64,000 nucleotides of DNA from Avena insularis (GCA_023614405.1 CM042693.1:159480731-159544730), one strand, 5' to 3'; counted from the stretch's first letter, positions 1-11,900 are shown. Made by a program: numbers and translations. Notes: generated by a model from the sequence alone, not told the origin.

Positions 1-12
1 ATGGAGGGAGTA

Positions 13-349
13 CTCCCTCCCTCCATGTTTAGGTTGCGCATATTTTTTTCATGATTTCTCAAATTAGGATGCGTATTGTGAATGGAAGCCTATTGCTAAC
101 CTGACTCTTTTGCGCATGATTAAATATTGCATGCAATTAACTTATTATACGTTTCCCTTTCCACAATGATGACTAACCAATGCATGCATGCGTTTTAATG
201 GGGAGGCTCCACATGGTGGCATGCATGAGTAGTAATGAGTAAATCGGGAAAGGGTTAATTTAGTCTAGGATTTTCCTCCATGACCTTGCATGTAGTCTAT
301 TGGTATGCGTGTGAAAAAATATATGCATCGTAAATTGGGTGAGAGGGAG
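13..349. mobile_element. Stowaway-type MITE (Tc1/mariner-like, non-autonomous)
   Basis: The element starts CTCCCTCCCTCC and ends GGGTGAGAGGGAG, so its termini form imperfect inverted repeats close to the grass Stowaway consensus CTCCCTCCGTCC. It is flanked on both sides by TA (11-12 and 350-351), the target duplication expected of Tc1/mariner elements. The 337-bp length and lack of any coding sequence fit a MITE mobilised in trans by a mariner transposase. The interior is AT-rich with TGCATGCATG runs. Family membership is inferred from the termini and TSD only. Confidence 0.8.
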
Positions 350-351
350 TA

Positions 352-665
352 TTACTGAATATAGCTACCTAAGATTGTGGTGGGATACACAAGATCAGAT
401 GACGCTGTCCATGAACGAGCACAATCTAAGAACACATTCCTAATATAAGATGCTAGAAAACTCGGCACATCGTGCTTGGAAGTACTGGCACAGACATAAT
501 TATTGTTATAACGAAGGATACAGTCATAAACACACCTAGATTATAGTTCAAAAGGTAATACACAACATTTCAGAAGTGCTCACACATAGCTATCACCCAT
601 TGTACTTGTGAAAGAACATATTTTCGTAAGCATAACAAGCCCCATACAAACACAATAATCATGCA
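352..665. other. Stretch without recognisable features
   Basis: Low-complexity-free, AT-moderate sequence between the MITE and the 3' end of the exonuclease-like pseudogene. On the minus strand it would be the 3' flank or 3' UTR of that pseudogene. I see no ORF, repeat or motif in it. Confidence 0.4.
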
Positions 666-1477
666 CTAAAACTGGACATCCCAGCCTATTGGAATGATGG
701 GCGGAGAAGGCGACCGATCCCAGGATGTCTTCGGGCGCTTGTCCCGGCAGTTAGATTCCTCTCCATCATGGTATCTGCAATAAACCACTTGCCTTGGTCG
801 TGGTTGAAGGGCGCGCTGCCTGGAACGAAACACTTTGATCTAGCGGTATAGCTTGTGGCTGACATACCCGTCAATAGCAGGGTACTTCAGATTAGGTTCA
901 GAAAGTGGCTTATCCTCCCAGTAATCATGCCCTAAACACCTCCACCAATATCTCGGGAGTTTGTGCTTCATGTCAGCGTAACACGGGTCGATGAGATCAG
1001 CGGAAAGATCAGCTATCCCAGTCCTGCTGCCTCTCGTCCCTCGGATCTAGTAAATATCTTGTAAGTCCACTTTGTACTCCTATGGGATGAAAATTCCGAT
1101 AGTCAGGCTGTTAAGCAGGTCATTGTCAGACCTGGTGTCAACACTAGTAAATGTTATCTGCTGGTTCACGATAAACTCACCAAAGAGCGACCTAATTCTT
1201 TAGCCCCACCTGCATGAAAATGGATTCAGACAAATAATGTAGCAATAACTTTTGCAAACAAACGGCTCAGGAACAAAATGACAGAAACATGTACCTCTTC
1301 CCATCACCCCCTTCTCGCAAAAAGGCTGGTAAACAAGGACGTGCTCCTTCATGGAGAGTTGCAACACGGCGATCATGCGGCTATCTCGGCTATACTTGAG
1401 GTCGAGCCCGATGAACTTGAACCCGCTTTCTTCTGACGACTGCCAATTCTTGTACTGGGCAATAGTGCGGTTCACCA
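666..1477 (-). pseudogene. 3'-5' exonuclease-like (RNase H fold) pseudogene, 3' part
   Basis: Minus-strand reading resembles the grass family of 3'-5' exonuclease-domain proteins (Werner-exonuclease-like, RNase H fold). The first exon piece (about 1477 down to 1310) contains FKFIGLDLKYSRDS, matching the F-x-G-x-D-x-E/K-x block around the first catalytic acidic residues, then MIAVLQLSMKEHVLVYQ. A probable intron follows. Further down come FTSVDTRSDNDLLN (about 1140) and YADMKHKLP and YPAIDGYVSHKLYR (about 970-850), matching the later exonuclease motifs. The second acidic position of the first motif is Lys rather than Glu, and in-frame stops occur in the 3' half (for example after QDIY and after KLYR). 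The gene is therefore dead. It is also split by the Copia element at 1483-13736; its 5' piece lies at 13742-13845. Family assignment is from remembered motif patterns. Confidence 0.6.
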
Positions 1478-1482
1478 TCTTA
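1478..1482. repeat. Target-site duplication TCTTA, left
   Basis: TCTTA lies immediately left of the Copia 5' LTR and is repeated exactly at 13737-13741, right of the 3' LTR. Five base pairs is the expected Copia duplication length. Confidence 0.75.
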
Positions 1483-3382
1483 GTTGGAGATATTCCCAAG
1501 AGGCAATAATAAAGAGGTTATTATCATATCTTCACTCTTATGATAAATGTTTACATACCATGCTATAATTGTATTAACCGGAAACATTAATACTTTTGTG
1601 ATTTGTAAACATAAAAGAGTCCCTAGTAAAGACTCTTGTTAAACTAGCTTGTTGGTTAATATATGATCATGGTTTCCTGATCATGAACATTGAGATGTTA
1701 TTAACAACAAGATCATATCATTAGGAGAATAATGTGATGGACATACTCCTATAGTTAAGCATAGCATAAATATCAAGTCATTTAATATAGTTCAGTTGCT
1801 ATATGATTTTAGATACATAGTAACCTAAATCCTTCGACCATGAGATCATGCTAATCACCATCACCGGATGGATGCTTTGATGACGTCAAACACCATACCG
1901 TAAATGGGTGGCTATAAAGGTGGCATTGAGTGCTCGGAAAGTATGTGTTGAGGCACATGGATCAAGAGTGGGATTTGTCCATCCATATGACAAATAGATA
2001 TACTCTGGGCCCTCTTGGTGGAATGTCATAAAATTAGCTTGCAAGCATGTGACTGGCTCACAAGGGATCACATATCACAGGAACGAGAAAAGAGTAATTA
2101 TAGGTAACAAGGTTGAACTAGGTATGTAGAGATACCGATGATCAAACCTTGGATAAGTAAACTATCGCGAGACAATGGGAAATTGGTATCGTATGTAAGT
2201 GGTTCATTCGATCGCAAAGTAATCGTAGAAATATGTGGGAGCCATATGAATTTCCAGATTCATCTATTGGTTATTGATCGTAGAAGTGTCTCGGTCATGT
2301 CCGTGTAATTCACGAACCGTAGGGAGACACACTTAAGGATTCAATGTTGTTTAGTAGATAGGGAATGTAAGTAGGGAGACCGAATGTTGTTCGGAGTCTC
2401 GGATGGGATCCGAGATATCACAAGGAGATCCGGAATGGTCCGGAGAATAAGATTCATATAAGGAAAGTCCAATTTTGGAGTTCGGGAATGATTCTGATGA
2501 TTTCATCAAAGAGGTTCTAGAAGGGTCTAGAAGGTTCACCAGACCGGAAGGGGAAGGGTACATGAATGTGTTATGGATAAGTGGAATGATTGGATCATGT
2601 CCTAGGTCACTTGGTTGGGCATTAGCAAGAAAGAAATCAAGCTCCAGATTGAAAGTCAAAAGGCAAGTTTGAAAAGTCAAACTGGGAAATGTGTCCTGGT
2701 GGAGAAGGAAAGAATCCTTCTTTCCCTCCACCACAAGCCAACAAGGAGAGGGAGTTGGGGAAGGATTCAAACTCCCCTCTCCCAAGCTGCCCCCTCTCAT
2801 AAATAGAGGGGAGGGGGTGCCCCAAGGCCACAAAACAACAGCCCCTCCCCACCTAGCCACGCCGCCGCCGCCCCCCAGTGCCGCCGCCGCCTCGCGTTGC
2901 CGCCGCCTCGCCGTTGCCGCCCTAGCCGTCGCCGTCCATGCCTCCTCCTCTCCAGCACTCTAAACACTATATCACCGGAAACCCTAGATCCACCATAACC
3001 TGCTCCAGCTTAGGCGAAGCCGTGCAGGATTTTCCCTCTACTTCCGACACCACGCCATCGTGCTGCTGGAATCGCAAGGGCAGAACTACAACCTCCGCTG
3101 CCTACTAGAGAAAGGGAGAGGAAGGTCTTCATCGAGTACCGAACGTGTGACCGACTGCGTAAGCCCTCCCGGAACGCAGCTCCAGAAGGATCGTTTACAT
3201 GATCTTGAGATCGGCAAGTGTACGACTACATCACCCACGAGAATCTGCTCTCGTTAACCGCTTTGGAATATTCGAGGGTAAGTATTCTAATCGACTCGTT
3301 GCCACAATCTAGTAGATAGATCTTGGCTTGTTTGTGTGCATGCGATAGAAATTTTTTGTGTTCAATGCTACGAACCCCTACA
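1483..3382 (+). repeat. 5' LTR of the Copia element
   Basis: About 1.9 kb. The first T of the canonical TGTTGG is lost or altered (it reads AGTTGGAG), and the LTR ends CCCCTACA just before the PBS. It contains a TATA-like CATAAATAGAGG at about 2799 followed by a CT- and GCC-rich leader (2860-2950), which accounts for the short proline/alanine-rich ORFs there. Compared with the 3' LTR it has roughly 60 bp more in the GCC-rich stretch. Confidence 0.8.
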
Positions 3383-3383
3383 G

Positions 3384-3395
3384 TGGTATCAGAGC
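3384..3395 (+). promoter_or_regulatory. Primer-binding site (tRNA-iMet type)
   Basis: TGGTATCAGAGC begins one base after the 5' LTR end. It is complementary to the 3' end of initiator methionine tRNA and is the usual minus-strand primer site of plant Copia elements. Confidence 0.85.
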
Positions 3396-6300
3396 CGTGC
3401 CTATATGTAGATCTATTGCACGAGTAGAACACAGTGGTCATTGTGGGCGTTGATGCTTTTGTTGTCGATTTCTTCTTGTGTACTTTGCATCTTGCGGGAT
3501 GGTGGGATAAGCGGCCCGGGCTAATCTTATATGACATCGTTCATGAGACTTGCTCCATGCTTGACATGCAACTTGTATTGCATAAGTGGCTTCGTGGGTG
3601 CCTATTTCTCCCAACATAGTGAAGATTCAATTTACAATGGTTGATTGACAATACTAGTGTCAACGTTCTGGTTCTTGTTCGTAAGTTAGAACGACACTTG
3701 ATGAAAGCCCTAAACCACGTAAAACATGCAAAGATTAGAGGCGTCTAACTTTGTTTTGCAGGGGTGTGTTGTGATGTGATATGGCCATGATTGTGATTAT
3801 ATATGATGTATGCAATGTTCCTTATTGTAAGACAGCAACCGGCAGGAGTCATATGGTTGTATTTTAATTTCGTCTAGACCTACGTGTCTATTATTCAAAT
3901 TAGTTGTAATAGTTGATGCTGGTGGACGACAACCATGGACCTTGACGCCATGCCGGTAATGACGAAGATCATGTTCGTTCTTGAAGATGGAGATCGGAAG
4001 CACAAGAAGAAAAGCTATATCATATCACATATTTTGAATTGCATGTGATGTTAATCCTTTTATGCATCTTGTATTGCTTAGTTCGCGACAGTAGCATTAT
4101 AAGGTGATCCCTCAAAAAAATATCAAGTTATTGAGTGTTCATCCTTTGTAGGCACTGTTGCCAAAGCTCGTTGTTTTGAAGCACCACGTGATGATCGGGT
4201 GTGTTTGATTCTGCGAGTGTATACAATGGGAGCAAGCCAGATTTGCTCATGCGGAATCTAAGGTTTAATCTTAACGAGCCGAGCATGTACAGACATGGTC
4301 TAGGAACACGGAATACCGAAAGGTAAAGCATGAGTCATATAGATGATATGATGAACATGATGATTATTCGCCTATGAAACTATTTCATGTCACGTAATGA
4401 TCGAACTTGGTGTAGTGAATTTGGTTTGTGTGATCACTAAAACAATGTGAGGGATATTGTTTTGAATGGGAGTTCAACAGCAATATGATTAAAAATTGAA
4501 CACTATTTATCATAAATTAAATCAAAGTGAATTTGCATAGTTGTTGTAGTCATTGGCATCCGTTTACCACCTTGCGCTTAGTTATAATTGAGATAATAGA
4601 ATTATAGAATTCTGGTTAATTACTCTACGAACGGGTATCGTATTGTTTTGAAGTGTTAATCTAAAGTTTAAAAGTCCTATTACAAACTTTCAGTAAGTTC
4701 CGGTTACTCCATGATGTTTAATAATTGGTATTAAATCAAGAGTAACAATTCCAGTGTTACTATATAAGTATCATGTTTATCTGCATGATTCTTGATATTC
4801 AAAAGATTGTTTTAGTATCAAGGTTATCTAGGAACATCATATGTGAAAGATATTGCGATATCTAAAATGATGTTTTTGATTATAACATGACAGAGTATAA
4901 TATGGAAAAGTTTATCTTCTCATATTTGATGGGAATTTTCAAAAGGTTGGAGACGCTAGTCGTCCTAATCCTCCAAAAAGTTTTGGAGAACAACATTATA
5001 CTCGCGATTCACCGTTATAAGCTAAAGCAGCTTGATCATGAATGATTCCATGATAAGGATGAATATTTGATATAGGTAAAATGTTTACTACATCAAGAGA
5101 TTACTAAATAATGGAATTTGAAAGAACACCCAATATTTTATGATGGTTATCTACTTCAAAGTGCAAGTCCAAAGATATTGGTATTTAACTATACATGCTT
5201 TAGACTATGTGTCATGTGTACGGTTCCACTATTGATGTTGATAGATTCTTTCAAACAGAAAAGGAAATACTGACAGAGAATCTCATAAATATATGGCAGA
5301 AAAGAAAAGACCAGAATTGTTCAGCGTAGGTATATAGAGGGTATACGTGTTATGGCTGTATTCTTTGCTTGTTAAATAATGTGGTTCTTAAGTATTATAT
5401 ACTGAATTTTTTGGTGTGAATCGTCATACGAAACAACACAATTCATGAACTACAATGGCCTAAGTAACCAGCAAAATAATATGTGATGATGTTCATCGAG
5501 AACAAATAAAGGGTTATTATGTTGCTCGTTGAAATCAAAGCCCGCCTTCAAGATTTGTTTTATCATGTATTATGAGAAAAAAGGGTTGTTCAAATAATTG
5601 CCGTAATCCATAAAAGATGGATGATTTACAAATCTCGTTGGAGAAATCATATCCATAAAACTAGTGCTAAAAATGTCGAAAGACAAATTGATGGAAAGAT
5701 CACTTAGAAAGTGACATCGCTGTTTAAATTATATTGGAAACAAAACATGAAGAAACTCCATATGGATGGAATTTTGGAGTCTTTTGATTTTTGATCAAAT
5801 GACGCTTGTGAAACTTTCCTAGAGATAATTAAAACTCCGTTCATAGTCCAAAAGGGAACGAATGACTAGATTATTGGAATTTGTACATATTCGATGTATG
5901 AAGTCCATTACGTGTAGTCAAGAGCAATGGATTTCAACTTCATATGCTTTCTCCGAAAATTTGAGTGAATATATGAATATTTACTTAATGAGGATGAAGT
6001 GAGAAACATAAAGAATTGATGATAGGATCATAAAGGAAGATATTAGAGTTACAGGTTTAGCATAATACCTTAGATTTGAGGAATCGTTCCGTGGATTTGT
6101 ATTTCCCGAAACACCATCAGAGTTTAGAGCGTTCGAGATATGTAATGAAACCTTGTTTGACATGGTAAGATCAAAGGTTTAATTTATAAAACTGCCATTA
6201 TATTTTAAAGATTAAAGCTTTAGAGACTACCGTTTTTCCACTGAAAAGTGCTCCATCATAATATGTTGAAATGAAATCATATAAATTTATGGTTTGGGAT

Positions 6301-6538
6301 AAAACCCAAGTTGTCCTTGTTTAAACATTGGTATGCTATGCATACAAATGATGTTTGCCACCAAAATCGGATGAACATATCTTTGTATGTTATTTCAAAT
6401 AATCGTTGAGTATTCCTCCATAACACCAAAGACAAAAATGTTTGTCGCTTAGAACGTCAAGTTTCTTTGAGAAAGGAATTTTCAGTGAAAAGTTAAGTGG
6501 GAGGAAAATAGAACTTTGATAAGGTTAAAAGAACCTTA
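3396..6538 (+). pseudogene. Copia gag-protease-integrase region, heavily decayed
   Basis: No open frame survives. The last ~250 bp (about 6290-6530) still read in pieces as the integrase/RT linker of Angela-type elements: a segment like YEMKSYKFMVWDKTQ, then FLEKGIFSEKLSGRKIEL, which precedes the RT domain in this family. The upstream 3 kb has the AT-rich composition of a Copia body, but I cannot place gag or the integrase catalytic residues confidently. It stops where the Gypsy fragment begins at 6539. Confidence 0.55.
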
Positions 6539-7026
6539 TGATAGGATATGCCTACCGGGGTATACCCAGCAGGACGTTTCCGACTGGCCCAAATGCTGGC
6601 GAGTGGGCCTGCGGGACGGCGACTGGATCAAGACCTGGCGTGGACTCAAGCGACTGTAAGATGAAGGCCCAGAAGCATGGATAGGCCCAGTCGGATTAGG
6701 ATAAAAGATCGGTGAAACCTTAACTGATTAGGTTGAGATCTGTAAACCCTAGGGGGTGAGTCTATATAAACCTCCCTAGAGGGCGCGTAGAGGATACGTT
6801 CCATCATACACCCAAGCGACTCGCTGCCTAGCCGCCGAGCTTGCCCCATTGTACTCTCACCATAATACAATCTAGCAGGAGTAGGTCTTTACCCTCCGGG
6901 GGGCCGAACCTGGGTAAATCCTTGTGTCTCGGCCCTCATCTCGCACCGCAGATGGCTGGCCGCCCTTGCCCCATGTTCTACTACTCATTGCTGATTGCAG
7001 CATCTGCCGTGGTCATTCCCACGACA
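6539..7026 (+). repeat. 5' LTR of the nested Gypsy fragment
   Basis: The LTR begins TGATAGGATATGCC (from a TGTTGGGGATATGCC-type terminus) and ends CCACGACA, directly before the PBS. Its start block, with the following GGGTATACCC, resembles the LTRs at 56100 and 59381, so these families are related. No 3' partner is present. Confidence 0.75.
6762..6770 (+). promoter_or_regulatory. LTR TATA box
   Basis: CTATATAAA in the middle of the Gypsy LTR, at the position where the other LTRs in the window also carry CTATATAA. It is probably the polymerase II promoter of the element. Confidence 0.5.
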
Positions 7027-7027
7027 G

Positions 7028-7044
7028 TGGCGCTCACCGTGGGG
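7028..7044 (+). promoter_or_regulatory. Primer-binding site of the nested Gypsy
   Basis: TGGCGCTCACCGTGGGG lies one base after the LTR end CGACA. It is a mutated form of the TGGCGCCCACCGTGGGG site common in grass Gypsy elements of the Tat group. Confidence 0.7.
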
Positions 7045-7116
7045 CCTGGCCGGTCTAGCCGGTGTTCTGCGGCGAGATCCAATCTACCCATCAACGAGTC
7101 GATCGACACCGGCCGC

Positions 7117-8505
7117 ATGATAGCGATCGGCGAGATGCTCCAAATCTTGCCGAGCACCTACGTCCCGGCGGCGCGACCCGTCACGCATATCATGATCCTG
7201 CCGGTCGGCACGATCAGCCTCTTCGTCGTCCTCACCGATGTCATCGTCTTGGAGGACTCGGCTCGCATCCGCGAGTCGCCGCCACACGACCGTCTCTTTG
7301 AGAGTCAGGTCCGCACGATCCACCGCCTCGCCTCCGAGTACAACTCAGCCCACAGCGACGTGGCTGAAACCACCACAGCCGCGGAAGATGCGGCCCTCAA
7401 CGACGACGCCGACTCGGCGACCCCGGCGTCACTCGCCGGATCCATTGTCGCCGCGTCTCCCGCGGGCTCCATCACCCAGGTCTACAACGTCGGAGACTTC
7501 GAGGATCCCTCTATCCTTGGGATCTTCGACTTCGACTTCGGGTCAGAGAACTCCGCCGACCTCCGCGACGGAACCAGCCGCCACGCCGCGACCTACATGG
7601 CGACTGGCGCCGACCCACCGGAGGATCCATTCTCCACTCCGATCCCTCCCAATGCGACATCAACGGAGGTCGAGGAACTCCGCTTGAAGCTAGCGGAAGC
7701 AGTTCGCAAGGAACAAGCCGAGCGCGAAAAATTTCGCCTCGAGCAGGTGACGCCGCAGGAACTGTCGCGCTACCACCAGCTCCGAATCAGGTCGCGCCTA
7801 AACCCCACCGTCCAGGGGCGCGCCCTAAACTTCGATGACGAGAGCGACCCGGCCCGCGCGACCGAGCGCGCGATCTGCGAGAACGCGCCGCCAGGAGGGA
7901 GCGCTCGGCCCCCACCAGGGTCGACAGCCAATGGCGCCCCACCACCACCTAACTGCGCACCACCCAGGGACCAGCCGAGGATCATGGTCTCCTCATGGGA
8001 GCGAGACGCGAACGGCCTACCGCTGTTCTCCACCCTGATGGACAACCTTGTCGCGGGCCGAGCAGCAGTCGACAACATCGCGACCACCAGTGACGGTGCC
8101 CTACAGATCCAGTATGCCAAGGCCTTGCTCGCAAAAGCGGTCGAGCAACAAAACACAGGCGTCGACTCACAGGGTCGGATGTACTCGCGTTCATCGGGCA
8201 GCAGAGAGGCCTCAAGCGGCCGCCCCATGGCGGCAAACACCCTCAACTGCCCGCCACCCGAACCACTCCAGCTCCAACACCGACCCACGAACGCGGCACT
8301 CTCCACCAACGACCCCCGGCCGGCGACCAACTTCGTCGCCGCCAACGGTCAGCCCGTCGACGCCTGCACCCACATCATCAACAACCACAGCTGGTGCGCA
8401 TGCCAGCCCGACGACCTGAGGCATACCCTAACCAACCGCCGCGACAGCGAGCCGAGGGGGTCGCTAAGCCGACTCGGGCCCCGGTGCTTCGGACCGATGA
8501 TCTGA
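7117..8505 (+). CDS. Gypsy Gag, N-terminal part (open)
   Basis: An open frame of about 462 codons follows the PBS; I place the start at the ATG at 7117 because upstream codons lie in LTR and PBS. The protein is Ala/Pro/Asp-rich, with a short coiled segment EVEELRLKLAEAVRKEQAEREKFRL-type (about residues 185-210) before a low-complexity proline region. It ends near GPRCFGPMI, which in related Gags (compare GPRFFGPTI at 62230) immediately precedes the conserved Gag core. A TGA there separates it from the core encoded at 8510-9229. It is a retroelement capsid precursor, not a host gene. Confidence 0.6.
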   Translation: MIAIGEMLQILPSTYVPAARPVTHIMILPVGTISLFVVLTDVIVLEDSARIRESPPHDRLFESQVRTIHRLASEYNSAHSDVAETTTAAEDAALNDDADSATPASLAGSIVAASPAGSITQVYNVGDFEDPSILGIFDFDFGSENSADLRDGTSRHAATYMATGADPPEDPFSTPIPPNATSTEVEELRLKLAEAVRKEQAEREKFRLEQVTPQELSRYHQLRIRSRLNPTVQGRALNFDDESDPARATERAICENAPPGGSARPPPGSTANGAPPPPNCAPPRDQPRIMVSSWERDANGLPLFSTLMDNLVAGRAAVDNIATTSDGALQIQYAKALLAKAVEQQNTGVDSQGRMYSRSSGSREASSGRPMAANTLNCPPPEPLQLQHRPTNAALSTNDPRPATNFVAANGQPVDACTHIINNHSWCACQPDDLRHTLTNRRDSEPRGSLSRLGPRCFGPMI

Positions 8506-8509
8506 GGCG

Positions 8510-9229
8510 AAAGATACCCGGCGAACTTCAAAGCGCCGAAGGAAATAGAGAACGACCCGTGACGATCCTCCGTGGCTGGATACCTACCTCATGGCGATGG
8601 GGATCGCCGGCCACACCGATCTACTAGCCGCCCGCTACCTCCCCCTGATGATGGAGGGGGCGTGCAGGCAGTGGATCAACACTCTCCCCGCGGATAGCAT
8701 CGACTCATGCGAAGAGATGCGCGATGCCTTCGTCAGGCACTTCGAGGGTTCATACACCCGCGCCACCACCATCGAGGACGAACGGCGCGATCGTCAGGGA
8801 CCTCGCGAGTCGACCCGCAGCTGGGTCCAATGGTGGCAAGAACTATGGTACAACGCGGTCGGTATCCACCCAGACACCGCAATCCACTGCTTCAAGACCT
8901 CGTGCCGCTAGGAGCCCCTGGTTGCCATGCTCAAACGAGCATACCGCACACTCGAGAACATACCGGATCTCCTGGATATCGCTAAAAGATACGAGGAGAA
9001 AGACCCAAACCAAGAAACCGACGACGAGTCGGGAGGACAACGCCGCATGAGCGGTAACGACAACGGACGGCGGTCCGATCTATGCTATAGCAACACTCGC
9101 CTCATCGGCAAGCGCCAGGACGGCGAGTCGATTTCGCCGCTGAATCTGCGCAGCGCGAGCCCAAGAGCTTCCGCCGCGACGGGGGCAACGCCACGACGGC
9201 GGCAACTACAAGGCGAAGCCAAGGTTTGA
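8510..9229 (+). pseudogene. Gypsy Gag core (retrotransposon gag domain), broken
   Basis: Fragments in several frames match the plant retrotransposon Gag domain (PF03732 type). ARYLPLMMEGACRQWINTLP and FVRHFEGSYTR (8620-8760) are the capsid helices, followed by the WVQWWQELWYN segment. A TAG follows at 8909-8911, then AMLKRAYRTLENIPDLLDIAKRYEEKD (8930-9005), then a basic Arg/Gly tail to 9229. At least one frame change and one nonsense codon separate it from the N-terminal ORF. Confidence 0.6.
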
Positions 9230-9392
9230 CCCCGCGACCCTTCTTAACCAACCCTGTGCATTTCACAGCAGGGAAGGAAAACCCGCTACACACACGACCG
9301 CCGACTGCCACTACCTCAAGGAGATCGAGAAGGCACGGCGAGCGCAGGAAGACCCCGACAACAACCCGCCAAACGGCGGAAAATTCGGCAGC

Positions 9393-10287
9393 ATGGCCGG
9401 CTCGCTCCACACCTTCACAGGCTTCAACACGAAGCGCGCGAAGAAGGTCATCGCCCACGCCGTCGCCGTCAACGCGGTGGCCCGGGTGGACGTCCCCCGG
9501 TTCCTCAACTGGTCTGAGCAACCAATCACTTGGAGCCGCCAAGACCACTCGCCACGAATCGAGTACCCAGGCCGAGTCGCCCTGGTGGTCAAGCCCAAGG
9601 TGGGAGACTACTGGCTCCCCAAGACATTGATGGACGGCGGCAGCTCCATCAACATCCTGTACCTTCAGCGACACCTTACGGCTCAGCGATCGGTCGAGAG
9701 ACGACGACACACCACGTTCCACGCCGTCGCCCCGAAAAGCGGCGTACCCGATCGGCAAGGTCACGCTGCCAGTCACCTTTGGCACACCGGCAAACTTCCG
9801 CACCGAGCGGATCGTCTTCGAGCTGGTGCCCTTCGACAGCCCCTACCACTGCGTCCTGGGGCGCCAGGCGTTCTCCAAGTTCATGGCGGAGCCCCACTAC
9901 GTGTACAACGCGATGAAGCTCCCCGGACCGTGTGGCATCATCACCATCCACGGCGACCCCGACATGGCCGCCGAGTGCGAGGCCAAAGGATCCGAACTCG
10001 CCGACGCCGTTATCGCGGGCGAAGCCACGCCGACGAAGCCGCCAAAATACGCGGCGGGTCAACAACTACGACCCCACCATACTCAAAAAGCCCAACTCGG
10101 AGGGTAGCAACACCTCCGCCTTCGAGGCAACGACGCATACCCGCACCGTTGAGCTGGTCCTAGGCGACTCCAGCCAGACGGTGACAATCGGGACGGGCAT
10201 GAGCCCAGCATAGGAAGGAGCGCTCATCGAGTTCCTCCATGAGAACAGGGACATCTTCACATGGAAGCCCTCTGACATGCCTGGTGC
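9393..10287 (+). pseudogene. Gypsy aspartic protease, truncated before RT
   Basis: The frame from 9393 contains VPRFLNWSEQPITWSRQDH and then LMDGGSSINILY, the retropepsin D-G/S-G-like active-site loop with its Asp codon at 9633-9635. A frameshift near 9660-9830 moves the rest (YHCVLGRQAFSKFMAEPHYVYN, flap and C-terminal half) into another frame. The tail ends at the SDMPG segment, with no reverse transcriptase after it. Confidence 0.65.
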
Positions 10288-11560
10288 CCTTTGACAATAA
10301 TAAACTGACTACATGCAAAGAAGCGATGATGGGCCCTGACTCCGTCAAATGGCTTGGATCCATAAAATCCGTGATAGTTCCATACACGAGAAATCAAGCT
10401 TTGAACTTGAAAGACCCTCTAGAAAGGTGTAAAACCTTATAGTTGTGTTTGGATCTATAAAGAAATAGACATGGATGTTTCACATGTATAAAAGAGTCGA
10501 GATGTTGGGAAAGAGTTCACAACAATATTCAAAGGTAGACTGTGACAAGATTTGATCTTTCATAGCGATGTTTAGTCTAGACAAATTAATGTAGCAACCA
10601 CTATATATAATTTTGTTATATGGTAGTTGAATAAACAAAACAAGTTCTTCTGATAGAATTGTTACCTAGGACGTGTGTATAACACGGTCCATAGGGTTTT
10701 GTTAATTCAAAGGATGTTAAAAGCGTATGCAAACTACAATGGTTGAAGTGAGCATCGCGGAGTTGGAATCTTCACCATGATGAAACTGTTAAAAGAGTTT
10801 AAATTCATCAGATACGATGAAGATGCTTGCATTTGCAAGAAATTAAGTGGGGAGCTCTAAGAAATATTTTTAATACATTATGTGCAAGACATATTGTTGA
10901 TGGGAAATGATGTATCTTTTATTAACACATGTTAAGAATTTTATCTCGATGAAAACCTTAGGCAAAATCCGAATATTTGGCATCAATATCTATATAGATA
11001 GATTGAGACGCTAATATGGTTGTGCCAAATGTACGTAGATGATATATTGAATGAGTTCAATATGGAAATGACAAGAAAGGTTCTTGCCACACAGAAAGGA
11101 TTAAATCCAAATTCATGTGTATCGACACTTGGTAAGTGAAACAAAGATTCAAGTATAGATTGATACTTGATGTATGAAATCACAAAGAATATTTATATCA
11201 ATCATACTGTGATATGTATAATTCTAGATATGTCATATGCTCTAAATGTTATGAGCATATACCAGAATGATTCATAAGATGATCATTGCACGATAATAAG
11301 GATATTCTTATGATCTTTTGGAAGAACTAAGAATATATTATTTTTGTAGATGTGACAAATAGATAATTAGCTATTGTAGTTTTGTCACAAAGTACTACAT
11401 TGATACTAGTTTTGTCACAAATTACAAATTAAGTTTATCTCAATATAATCTAATGGTGGCACAATATAATGGAAAGTAAGTTTCATAATGGATTTGGATG
11501 AGTTCTAAAGTTAAGACATTGTGACAGATAGTACAACAAAAGTCTAAGTATATGACTGCT
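10288..11560 (+). pseudogene. Copia reverse transcriptase/RNase H, heavily decayed
   Basis: The sequence resumes as Copia RT with TTCKEAMMGPDSVKWL (about 10304-10360). Later fragments such as FKFIRYDEDACICKKLSG and VQDILLMGND (10800-10910) and YALNVMSIYQNDS (about 11230-11275) fit the RT palm-thumb and start of RNase H of Angela/BARE elements. Stops and frameshifts occur about every 10-30 codons and the catalytic YVDD is not preserved. This part is old relative to the more intact Gypsy elements to the right. Confidence 0.6.
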
Positions 11561-11900
11561 ACTATAGCATCAAAAGGGGGCATTTGTGTTAAGTAGTTTG
11601 TTATCAAACTAGGTGTGGTTCATAGCGGGATAGTACCATGAAGATATATTGTACGAAAATATTGTCAACATATTTTAACCCCAAGGAACCAAAGGTCTCA
11701 CCAAAGGACCAAATTTATACAAAACCATCTCATTACAGAATGTGTGATGCGTAGAGACACAAATACATGCAATTACACATAGACCTAAAAGAGTCGGATC
11801 CGAAGATCAGTTGACCACTAGCAATCGTGTAAATACAATACCGGAAAGCGATAGGTGTTGAATACATAAAGATTTGAAACTAGATTATTGTATCTAATGC

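Larger units (their letters stand above)
6539..10287 (+). mobile_element. Truncated Gypsy (LTR-gag-protease only) nested in the Copia
   Basis: The fragment carries a 5' LTR (6539-7026), a PBS (7028-7044), a long gag and a protease, then stops at about 10287 just after the sequence coding SDMPG, which precedes the reverse transcriptase in related elements. Copia sequence resumes with KLTTCKEAMMGPDS, the start of Copia RT. RT, RH, IN and the 3' LTR are absent. GC content is much higher than in the Copia around it. Either the 3' half was deleted after insertion or the copy was truncated at insertion; the sequence does not decide. Confidence 0.8.

Noticed and set aside
2351..2963. Overlapping frames on both strands, proline- and alanine-rich
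   Set aside because: They lie in the Copia LTR leader, and the same frames recur in the 3' LTR at 12771-13287. Composition artefacts.
3384..3395. Possible tRNA gene, because of the TGGTATCAGAGC match
   Set aside because: Only the primer-binding complement is present, with no cloverleaf sequence around it. The same holds at 46024-46035.
7238..8424. GC-rich frames on both strands within the Gypsy gag
   Set aside because: Shadows of the gag frame caused by high GC at third positions.
6841..8505. Long 554-codon frame that could be taken for a host gene
   Set aside because: Its first ~90 codons lie in the LTR and PBS, and the rest is followed directly by Gag-core and protease motifs. It is Gypsy gag, so I annotated it from 7117 only.
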